A stretch of 5,049 nucleotides of DNA from positions 1-5,049 of the forward strand of contig CAJYIG010000136.1 of assembly GCA_913774725.1 (NCBI GenBank), written 5' to 3'. The translations under genes were made by a program, and so were the position numbers. The stretch is from an uncultured Curtobacterium sp. (GTDB lineage: Bacteria; Actinomycetota; Actinomycetes; Actinomycetales; Microbacteriaceae). Below are positions 1 through 5,049 of this stretch, one piece after another. Below the pieces are notes generated by a model that saw only the letters and a list, made by a program, of their open reading frames with translations, did not search any database and had not been told where the DNA came from. Position 1 is the first letter of the stretch, and each line of letters starts with the position of its first letter.

Positions 1-214
1 GCACCGCCCGGGCGGTCACGGTCTTGCCGGAGCCGGACGCCCCGACGAGGGCGACGCACTCGCCGGCGTCGACGTGCAGGTCCACGTCGTGCACCACCGA
101 CGAGCCGTCGATCGACACCGAGAGCCCCCGGACGTCGAGCACGCGGGTCCCCGTGGCGAGCACGGGCCCGGGCGGCGTCGGGACGTCGCCGGATGCCCCG
201 TCCGCGCGCGTCAC
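1..214 (-). CDS. Peptide/nickel-type ABC transporter ATP-binding protein (DppD-like), N-terminal part, runs off left edge
   Basis: This is the start of the nucleotide-binding subunit that powers the importer encoded upstream; it would sit on the cytoplasmic face bound to the permeases. Only 71 codons are visible. After a short Pro/Gly-rich leader, residues 24-57 read like the first beta-strands of an ABC ATPase (RVLDVRGLSVSIDG onward). Residues 58-65 are a perfect Walker A motif, GASGSGKT. The Q-loop, signature motif and Walker B lie outside the window. The start is GTG at 214-212, chosen because it overlaps the TGA stop of the permease gene (213-211) as GTGA, the usual arrangement for coupled translation. 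A GGGGG stretch about 9 bases upstream may serve as a weak ribosome-binding site. The Dpp/Opp assignment rests on the operon; the visible part alone says only ABC ATPase. Whether it is a single DppD-like domain or a fused DppD-DppF protein cannot be seen here. Confidence 0.9.
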   Translation of the reverse strand, partial: MTRADGASGDVPTPPGPVLATGTRVLDVRGLSVSIDGSSVVHDVDLHVDAGECVALVGASGSGKTVTARAV

Positions 215-978
215 CGTGCGGCCCCCGTCCGACGCAGGGCGCGGCCGAGCACCGTCACGGCGGTCGCCAGCACGACGATCGCGAGACCGGGGAAGGTGCT
301 CATCCACGGCGCGGTCAGCAGGTAGGTCCGGCCGTCCGCGAGCATCGCGCCCCACTCCGGTGCGGGCGGCGGGGTCCCGACGCCCAGGTAGCTGAGCGCG
401 GACGCCCACACGATCGCCTGACCGACCCCGAGCGTGGCGACCGCGACGACGGGCCAGAGTGCCGCGGGCAGCACGTGGCGGACCAGGATCCGACCGGGGG
501 AGCGGCCCTGCAGCACGGCGGTCTCGACGACCTGCGACGACCGCGCGCTCCGGACCAGGCCGCGGACGATCCGGGCGTACCCGGGCGCCGTCGCGAAGCC
601 CACCGCCAGGGTCGCGGGCACCGGTCCGGGCCCGGTCACCGCGATGACGACGAGCGCGACGAGCAGCAGCGGCAGCGCGAACGCCACCTCGGTGACCCGC
701 CCGACGACCGCGTCGACGAGCCGACCACCGAGACCGGCGAGCGTGCCGAGCAGGACTCCGCTGAGGCCGCCGACGAGCGTCGCCGCGATCCCGACCACGA
801 GCGAGGCCCGGGTCCCGGCGACCACGCGCGCGAGCACGTCGCGCCCGGACTCGTCGGTCCCGAACGGGTGCGCCGCTCCGGGCGGCGTCAGCGCGTCGGT
901 CGGGTGCACCGCGAGGGGGTCGCCGCCGCCGAGCAGCGCCGGCCACACCGCAGCCACGACCGCCACCGCGACGACGTC
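211..978 (-). CDS. DppC-like ABC transporter permease domain, probably the second half of a frameshifted permease-permease fusion
   Basis: Inner-membrane permease of the peptide/opine/nickel importer class, paired with the DppB-like domain just upstream to form the transport channel. The frame reads DVVAVAVVAAVWPALL (first helix), then the family hallmark HPFGTDESGRDVLARVVAG, four or five further hydrophobic segments, and the EAA loop that docks on the ATPase (VVETAVLQGRSPGRILVRHV, then LP). It ends RALRRTGAAR and TGA at 213-211. About 255 residues are coding-like from 978. The frame stays open further upstream to a GTG at 1425-1423, but that stretch is Ser/Pro/Arg-rich and is a shadow of the DppB half. 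The nearest in-frame start next to the domain is GTG at 966-964, which falls inside the first membrane helix and would clip it. I therefore think this is not an independent gene but the C-terminal half of a 590-residue fusion with a one-base frameshift. If it were independent, it would start at 966 and be 251 residues. Confidence 0.88.
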   Translation of the reverse strand, partial: DVVAVAVVAAVWPALLGGGDPLAVHPTDALTPPGAAHPFGTDESGRDVLARVVAGTRASLVVGIAATLVGGLSGVLLGTLAGLGGRLVDAVVGRVTEVAFALPLLLVALVVIAVTGPGPVPATLAVGFATAPGYARIVRGLVRSARSSQVVETAVLQGRSPGRILVRHVLPAALWPVVAVATLGVGQAIVWASALSYLGVGTPPPAPEWGAMLADGRTYLLTAPWMSTFPGLAIVVLATAVTVLGRALRRTGAAR

Positions 979-988
979 GGTCGCGGGT
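977..988 (-). other. Probable one-base frameshift joining the two permease halves
   Basis: Upstream of here the coding frame is the DppB one (codons beginning 1000, 997 ... 982); downstream it is the DppC one (codons beginning 978, 975 ...). Dropping one base, for example one C of the CC at 980-979 or of the CCC at 987-985, restores a continuous frame from GTG 1984 to TGA 211. The span 1984-211 is 1774 bases, which is 3 x 591 + 1, so exactly one surplus base gives a 590-residue product. The join would connect a cytoplasmic C-terminus to a cytoplasmic N-terminus, so membrane topology is consistent. The exact base cannot be fixed from one sequence. Sequencing error, a real inactivating mutation and recoding remain possible, in that order of likelihood. 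Confidence 0.7.
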
Positions 989-1984
989 GCGCGGGTCCAC
1001 CGCCTGCTCGACGAGGTCCGCGACCGCGAGCACGACGACGTAGGCCGCGGCGGACACCAGCGCGATCCCGGCGACGAGCGGCATGTCCCGCTGGGTGACC
1101 GCGGTGACCAGGGCGCGACCGATCCCGGGCAGCGCGAAGACCGACTCGACGACCACGGCGCCGGACACCAGCGACCCGAAGGCCCAGGCGGACAGGGCGA
1201 TGCCGGGGAGCGCGGCGTGCCGGAGCAGGTGCCGCCCGAACAGCCCGACCCGGGACTCGCCACGACCGCGCGCCGCCAGGGCGAACGCGGAGCGCTGGGC
1301 GTCGACCACGCCGTCGCGGACCGTCTCGGCGAGGTACCCGGCGACCGGCACGGCGACCGTGAGCACGGGCAGGACCCAGCCGCCCAGGCTGCCGTCCGAC
1401 ACCGCCGGCACCCACCCGAGCGCACTCGCGAAGACCACGATGAGCACGCTGCCGAGCCAGAAGTGCGGCACGACGCTCGCGGTGACGGTGATCGCTCCCG
1501 TGAGCGCCGCGGCGATCCGACCCCGCTGCGTCGACCACCACGCGGCGCCGATCGCCAGGACCCAGGCGACGACGAGCCCGGCGACGGCGAGCGTCAGCGT
1601 CACCGGGACCTGCTGCGCGAGGAGCTCGGACACCGGCGTGCGGAACGCGTACGAGTCGCCGAGGTGCCCGGTCGCCAGGCGGCCGAGGAACACCGCGTAC
1701 TGCGCGAGCACCGGCTGGTCGAGCCCGTACTCTCGACGGACCGACTCGACGGCCTCGGCCGAGGCCTGCGACCCGGGGCCGCCGAGGATCGCCAGCGCCG
1801 GGTCCCCGGGGATCAGCCGGATCGCGACGAAGACGATCGTGGCGACCGCCCACAGCACCCCGACGCCGCCGGCGAGCCGCCGGAGTCCCCACAGGGCCCA
1901 GCCCGACCACCCGCGACGGGTGCCGATCCGTGGCGGGGGTGGAGCGGGCCTCCCGGCCGGGTCGCCCGTCAGCGCGCGACCCAC
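980..1984 (-). CDS. DppB-like ABC transporter permease domain, first half of the same (frameshifted) fusion; no stop codon of its own
   Basis: Inner-membrane permease of the peptide/opine/nickel importer class. From GTG at 1984-1982 the translation gives a Pro/Arg-rich leader (residues 1-40), then a first helix ending in the family signature FVAIRLIPGDPA (52-63). The periplasmic stretch REYGLDQPVLAQY follows (84-96), then HLGDSYAFRTPVSELL (107-122). Further helices come next, then an EAA-type cytoplasmic loop around 230-260 (AFALAARGRGESRVGLFGRH). The last helix is near 304-322, and the usual C-terminal end LVEQAVDPRTR lies at 324-334. The family normally stops within a few residues of DPR. 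Here the frame has no stop: it runs on as Arg/Gly-rich nonsense through the whole DppC region to the window edge. The start is the only GTG/ATG/TTG ahead of the first helix; it overlaps the binding-protein gene by 16 bases and has no clear ribosome-binding site, so translation is probably coupled. Confidence 0.85.
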
Positions 1985-3612
1985 GCGGTGCCGAACCACG
2001 GGGTGGAGACCGACGTGGTCTCGATGCCGTGGACCGACGAGCGGTACAGGAAGTGGTTCTGCTGGTCGTACAGCGGCAGGACGGTGCCGCTGGCCAGGAT
2101 CCGCTGCTGCGCCTGCCGGTACAGGTCACGGCGCTCGTCGGCGTCGGACGTGCGCGCCGCGCGCTCGACCAGCTCGTCGACCGTCGGGTCGTCCAGCTGC
2201 GCGAGGTTCGCGAAGTAGCCGGAGGGGGCGGGCTCGATGCTCGCGCTGTCGTAGAGGATGCGGAGGACGTCCGGGCCGACCTTCGTGTACGGCGCGCTCA
2301 CGACGTCGTACTCGTTCGCGGCGAGCGCGGCGTACCAGCTCGACAGGTCGAGCTCCTCGAGCCGGACGTCGAACCCGACGGCCTTCTCGGAGGCCTGGAC
2401 CTGCTGGAACAGGCTGCGCTCCGCGGGCACCGACTGGTTCGTCGACACCGGGAAGGTGACCGTGAGCCGCTGGCCGTCCTTCTCGCGGACCCCGTCGCTG
2501 CCGACCTTCCAGCCGGCCTCGTCGAGCAGCCGCTTCGCCGTCGACGGGGAGTACTCGAAGAGCGCGGGGTCGGAGTACCCGTCCGGCTCGACGCTCGAGA
2601 GCACCGAGTACGAGCGCTTCGCGGTGCCGAGGAACAGGCTCTGCAGCCCCGGGTCGATCTCGGCGCCGGCGATGAACGCCTTGCGGACGGCCTCGTCGCG
2701 GAAGACCCCGTGCCCGGAGTTCAGCTCGAGGCGGTTCGAGGCACCCGGCCGCGGGGCGTCGAGGTCGCGGATCGCGCCGTTCGACGACGCGCTCTTCAGC
2801 TGGTCGGGCTGGGCGTTGTCGATGACGTCGACCTGACCGGCCTGCAACGCCGCGTAGCGCGAGGTGGAGTCGGGCAGGAAGCGCCACGTGATGCCGTCGA
2901 GGCGGGGTCCCGTCGAGCCGGAGAGCGGCGTGTACGACTTGTTTTTCGCCAGCGTGATGCGGTCGCCCCGCTGCCACTCGGTGACGGTGAACGGGCCGGT
3001 ACCGACGGGCGAGGCGCAGTTCGTCGCCTGCGGGCGCTGCAGGGCCTTCGGCGACTCCATGCCGACCCAGGGCTGCGAGAACGACTCGAGCAGTGCGCTG
3101 TCCGGACGGCTCAGCGTCAGCGTGACCGTGTGGTCGTCGGTCGCCGTGGCCTTCGTGATCGACTGCAGGGCGAGGTACCCCGTGCTCGACGCCGTCGTCG
3201 GGTCCTGCACGTGCTCGATGTTCGCCACCACGGCGTCCGCGTCGAACGGGGTGCCGTCGGAGAACCGCACGTCCGTGCGCAGGTCGAGCGTCAGCGTCGT
3301 GCCGTCGTCGCTCGTCGTCCACTTCGTGGCGAGCGCCGGTGTCGGTTGCCCGTTCCGGTCGAGGCCGGTGAGCATCTCGATGTACTGCGTCGACAGCAGG
3401 GCCTGCGGGTAGTTGCCGCCGACGTGCGGGTCGAGGCAGGTCGGCTCGGCGTCGCCGGAGGCGTAGGTGAGCGTGCCGCCGTTGACGGGCGTGCGCGCGT
3501 CCGTGGCGGTGCCGCCGCCGGTGCAGGCGGTCAGGGCCAGCAGGACCGCGGTGGCACCCGCGGCGGTGAGGAGGGCGCGGGCGCGTGTTTTCTGTACTCG
3601 GTCCAAGATCAT
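1969..3612 (-). CDS. ABC transporter substrate-binding lipoprotein, family 5 (peptide/opine/nickel type)
   Basis: Extracytoplasmic receptor that would capture the substrate and deliver it to the permeases encoded downstream. It has 547 residues, normal for the family. A basic N-terminus (KTRARA), a hydrophobic stretch (13-29) and the lipobox LTAC with Cys30 mark it as a membrane-anchored lipoprotein. Residues 45-70 (NGGTLTYASG, then LDPHVG) open the mature domain. The family-5 signature lies at 92-130, including DGTTLTLDLR and VRFSDGTPFDADAVVA. GTGPF is at 204-208, SPSTAKRLLDEAGW at 355-368, and the closing LPLYDQQNHFLYRSSVHGI segment at 512-530. The ATG at 3612-3610 puts the signal peptide exactly at the N-terminus and has no Shine-Dalgarno site. 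It is the first gene of the operon and divergent from tetR. The substrate cannot be read from sequence: short peptides, opines, sugars or metal chelates are all possible in this family. Confidence 0.95.
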   Translation of the reverse strand: MILDRVQKTRARALLTAAGATAVLLALTACTGGGTATDARTPVNGGTLTYASGDAEPTCLDPHVGGNYPQALLSTQYIEMLTGLDRNGQPTPALATKWTTSDDGTTLTLDLRTDVRFSDGTPFDADAVVANIEHVQDPTTASSTGYLALQSITKATATDDHTVTLTLSRPDSALLESFSQPWVGMESPKALQRPQATNCASPVGTGPFTVTEWQRGDRITLAKNKSYTPLSGSTGPRLDGITWRFLPDSTSRYAALQAGQVDVIDNAQPDQLKSASSNGAIRDLDAPRPGASNRLELNSGHGVFRDEAVRKAFIAGAEIDPGLQSLFLGTAKRSYSVLSSVEPDGYSDPALFEYSPSTAKRLLDEAGWKVGSDGVREKDGQRLTVTFPVSTNQSVPAERSLFQQVQASEKAVGFDVRLEELDLSSWYAALAANEYDVVSAPYTKVGPDVLRILYDSASIEPAPSGYFANLAQLDDPTVDELVERAARTSDADERRDLYRQAQQRILASGTVLPLYDQQNHFLYRSSVHGIETTSVSTPWFGTAWVAR

Positions 3613-3643
3613 GGCTGAACGAGTCTAGCGGTTTACTGAGCGG
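3613..3643. promoter_or_regulatory. Divergent promoter/operator region between the ABC operon and tetR
   Basis: The two genes start back to back with only 31 bases between them, and this stretch is clearly richer in A/T than its surroundings. On the minus strand TAGACT (3627-3622) is a -10-like hexamer 9 bases before the lipoprotein ATG. On the plus strand TTTACT (3632-3637) is a -10-like hexamer 6 bases before the tetR ATG. Each matches TATAAT at 4 of 6 positions. These spacings fit leaderless transcripts, which are common in actinobacteria, and neither gene has a good ribosome-binding site. No convincing -35 box is visible for either, and each would have to lie over the other gene's start region. 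Promoter positions are inferred, not shown. Confidence 0.5.
3622..3637. promoter_or_regulatory. Imperfect 16-base inverted repeat, candidate TetR operator
   Basis: The arms AGTCTAGC (3622-3629) and GGTTTACT (3630-3637) match as inverted repeats at 5 of 8 positions, with the outer AGT/ACT perfect. The element exactly spans both -10-like hexamers, so a repressor dimer bound here would block both genes. TetR-family operators are usually palindromes of about this size in the divergent gap. The symmetry is weak and could arise by chance, so this is a candidate only. Confidence 0.3.
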
Positions 3644-4243
3644 ATGGACGAGACGATGCGCCGCGGAGGCCGCCCCCGTCGATCGAGCGCCGAGGTCCTC
3701 GCCGACGCCGCCGCCGAGCTGTTCCTCGAGCAGGGCTACGCGCGCACGACCGTCGACCAGATCGCCGCACGGGCCGGGGTGAGCCGGGCGACGTTCTTCA
3801 ACTACTTCGGGGCGAAGTCCGACGTGCTCTGGCTGGAGCTCGACGCCGCGGTCGCCGACCTGCCGGCGTTCCTCGCCGCATCGACGGAGTCCTCGCCGGT
3901 CCGCGCCGTCGAGGAGGCCCTGGTCGCTGCCGCTCGGGCGCACGACCCGGAGCGGGTGCCGTGGGCGATCGCGCAGGCCGAGGTGATGGACATCGGCACC
4001 GAGCTCGTCGCCAGTGTGGCGGCCCGGGTGATGGCGCAGCACGGCGCGGTCTCGGCGTTCGTGGGGTCGCGGACCGGGGAGCACCCGACGTCGCTCTGGC
4101 CGCAGACCGTGTCCGGGGCGATGCTCGGTGCGGCGGCGGCGGCGTTCGGCGTCTGGGTCGCCGATGGTGTCGCCCGGCGCTCGTTGGTCGAGTACGTCGG
4201 CGCGGCGCTGACGCCCGTGGCCGCAGGCCTCGACGCGCGCTGA
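3644..4243 (+). CDS. TetR/AcrR-family transcriptional regulator
   Basis: DNA-binding repressor-type protein of 199 residues, the typical family length. The N-terminal domain is clear: basic leader RRGGRPRRSS (6-15), first helix VLADAAAELFLEQGY (18-32), then the helix-turn-helix at 35-55 (TTVDQIAARAGVSRATFFNYF), followed by GAKSDVL. The conserved TetR positions (G31, T36, I40, A44-G45-V46-S47, F52, Y54-F55) are present. The rest is a mostly helical, Ala-rich ligand-binding and dimerisation domain too divergent to suggest an effector. ATG at 3644 is preferred; a second in-frame ATG at 3656 would remove only four residues. It diverges from the peptide-type ABC operon across 31 bases, the classic layout for a local repressor that also controls itself. 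It is convergent with the cation transporter gene, 18 bases away. Control of the ABC operon is inferred from position only. Confidence 0.93.
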   Translation: MDETMRRGGRPRRSSAEVLADAAAELFLEQGYARTTVDQIAARAGVSRATFFNYFGAKSDVLWLELDAAVADLPAFLAASTESSPVRAVEEALVAAARAHDPERVPWAIAQAEVMDIGTELVASVAARVMAQHGAVSAFVGSRTGEHPTSLWPQTVSGAMLGAAAAAFGVWVADGVARRSLVEYVGAALTPVAAGLDAR

Positions 4244-4261
4244 GCGGGGTCCGCGCTGCCG
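4244..4261. other. 18-base convergent gap between tetR and the cation transporter gene
   Basis: The two stop codons face each other across 18 bases. The only symmetry is a 4-base-pair stem, GCGG/CCGC around a GGT loop, with no T-run on either side. I do not call a terminator. Transcripts from each side probably run into the other gene's 3' end. Confidence 0.5.
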
Positions 4262-5049
4262 CTACTCCGTCCGGAGGGTGCCCGCGCCGCCGGCCGCGAC
4301 GTCCTCGACCGTGCCGTCCCGGACGGTCGCCGGCACCTCGCCGTCACCACGGGCGACGAGCGACGCGTCGCCCGGGATGCTCAGCGTGAGCACGGCCTCC
4401 TCGATGTACTGGCTCTCCTCGAGCGAGGCCTCGACCCGGCGGAGCCGCACCGCGACGTGGTCCTCGAGCTCGTTGCCGATGAGGTCGACGGCGGCCACGA
4501 GGAACACCCGCGACGGCCCGACGAACTCGAGGTGCAGGTAGGTCACGCGGTCGACCTCGTCGCGACGGAGCAGCTCGGTCAGCACGGCGTCCTCGAGCTC
4601 GGGCGACGTCGCCTCGCCGACCAGGAACCGGCGGTTGCGCTCGATGAGCACGATCGCGACGATCCCGAGCAGGAGGCCGACCGCGATGGACCCGATCGCG
4701 TCGAACACGGCGAGGCCGGTCAGCTGGTGCAGGAGCACGCCGAGGAACGCGATCACGAGCCCGATCAGCGCGGCGGCGTCCTCGGCGAAGACCGCCCGGA
4801 GCGTGGGGTTCGACGACTGCAGCACGTGCCGGAGCACCGGGACGCGGCGCTTCGTGGCGGCGCCGTGCGCCTGGCGGTAGGCCTGCAGGAAGCTCGTGCC
4901 CTCGAGCAGGAACGCGATGCCTAGCACGACGTAGTTGAGCACGACGTCCTCGGCGGGACCGGTCGCGCCGAGCTCGGTGATGCCGTGCCAGATCGACACG
5001 ACGGCGCCCGCGGTGAAGAGCCCGAACGCGGCGAACATCGACCAGATGT
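4262..5049 (-). CDS. Cation diffusion facilitator family transporter (SLC30A9/ZnT9-like), C-terminal part, runs off right edge
   Basis: Integral membrane exporter of divalent metal ions, most likely zinc or a similar cation, by exchange with protons. The visible part corresponds to the last four of six helices plus the cytoplasmic domain. The frame is open to the edge (IWS precedes the first visible ATG at 5038-5036). That Met lies inside a helix, so the real start and roughly 60-70 residues with helices 1-2 are outside. Counting from that Met, helices lie near 1-20, 31-52, 86-106 and 111-133. The helix-5 motif AEDAAALIGLVIAFLG (85-100) carries Glu86-Asp87 where many family members have HxxxD; this ED-A form is characteristic of the SLC30A9-like branch. 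Helix 6 contains FDAIGS (112-117). Residues 140-222 resemble the dimerising cytoplasmic domain, followed by a Gly/Ala-rich tail of about 30 residues. It ends TAG at 4264-4262. No functional link to its neighbours is visible. Confidence 0.88.
   Translation of the reverse strand, partial: IWSMFAAFGLFTAGAVVSIWHGITELGATGPAEDVVLNYVVLGIAFLLEGTSFLQAYRQAHGAATKRRVPVLRHVLQSSNPTLRAVFAEDAAALIGLVIAFLGVLLHQLTGLAVFDAIGSIAVGLLLGIVAIVLIERNRRFLVGEATSPELEDAVLTELLRRDEVDRVTYLHLEFVGPSRVFLVAAVDLIGNELEDHVAVRLRRVEASLEESQYIEEAVLTLSIPGDASLVARGDGEVPATVRDGTVEDVAAGGAGTLRTE

Noticed and set aside
977..988. Programmed +1 ribosomal frameshifting at the permease junction
   Set aside because: There is no slow stop codon, strong internal Shine-Dalgarno or clear slippery site at the join, and recoding is not established for this family. 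A simple indel is far more likely, so recoding is kept only as a remote alternative.
888..2129. 413-codon minus-strand frame over the DppB region ending in TGA at 888
   Set aside because: This is the third frame, Arg-rich with no membrane helices. A shift into it after DPRTR would add only a short nonsense tail, so it is not a better explanation of the missing stop than the +1 join to DppC.
434..2218. 594-codon plus-strand open frame across the permease region
   Set aside because: Low-complexity Thr/Ala/Arg product with no recognisable motif; a compositional shadow of the permease genes.
2938..2950. Short A-rich codon run (AAA AAC AAG) in the otherwise GC-rich binding-protein gene
   Set aside because: It encodes the K-N-K stretch before the conserved Asn/Tyr region of family-5 proteins; three codons are not a sign of transfer.
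1930..3618. 562-codon plus-strand open frame opposite the binding-protein gene
   Set aside because: Its product is Arg/Val/Ala-rich with no domain. It mirrors the minus-strand gene, which has a lipobox and clear family motifs. Long antisense frames are expected at this GC content.
2126..4084. 652-codon minus-strand open frame spanning the binding-protein gene and tetR
   Set aside because: It crosses two well-supported genes in other frames and encodes Arg/His/Pro-rich sequence; a shadow.
4244..4261. Possible shared terminator between convergent genes
   Set aside because: The stem is only four base pairs and there is no T-run in either direction.

Overview
The window is very GC-rich DNA (my estimate is just over 70%). 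Codons almost always end in G or C, and genes are packed with almost no spacing. This fits an actinobacterium. A Microbacteriaceae-type genome is my best guess from composition and gene style, but no marker gene confirms it. I see no RNA gene, mobile element, CRISPR array or convincing terminator, and no gene-free stretch longer than 31 bases.

The left 3.6 kb is one minus-strand operon for a peptide/opine/nickel-type (Dpp/Opp class) ABC importer. It reads, in transcription order from right to left: a solute-binding lipoprotein (3612-1969), a DppB-like permease (from 1984), a DppC-like permease (ending at 211), and the first 71 codons of an ATPase (from 214), which continues off the left edge. 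Neighbours overlap by 16 and 4 bases, so translation is probably coupled. The two permeases look like one fused gene of about 590 residues whose reading frame is broken by one extra base near 977-988. The DppB half has no stop codon in its own frame, and the DppC half has no start codon ahead of its first membrane helix.

A TetR-family repressor (3644-4243, plus strand) is transcribed divergently from the operon across a 31-base gap. Both genes lack a good Shine-Dalgarno site, and each has a -10-like hexamer at the distance expected for a leaderless mRNA. The gap also holds an imperfect 16-base inverted repeat. The simplest reading is that the TetR protein controls the transporter and itself through this gap.

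The right end (4262 to the edge, minus strand) is the C-terminal part of a cation diffusion facilitator (SLC30A9/ZnT9-like), convergent with tetR. It has no evident link to the transporter.

I found no undescribed biological system. The most notable points are the broken permease fusion and the compact divergent promoter region.
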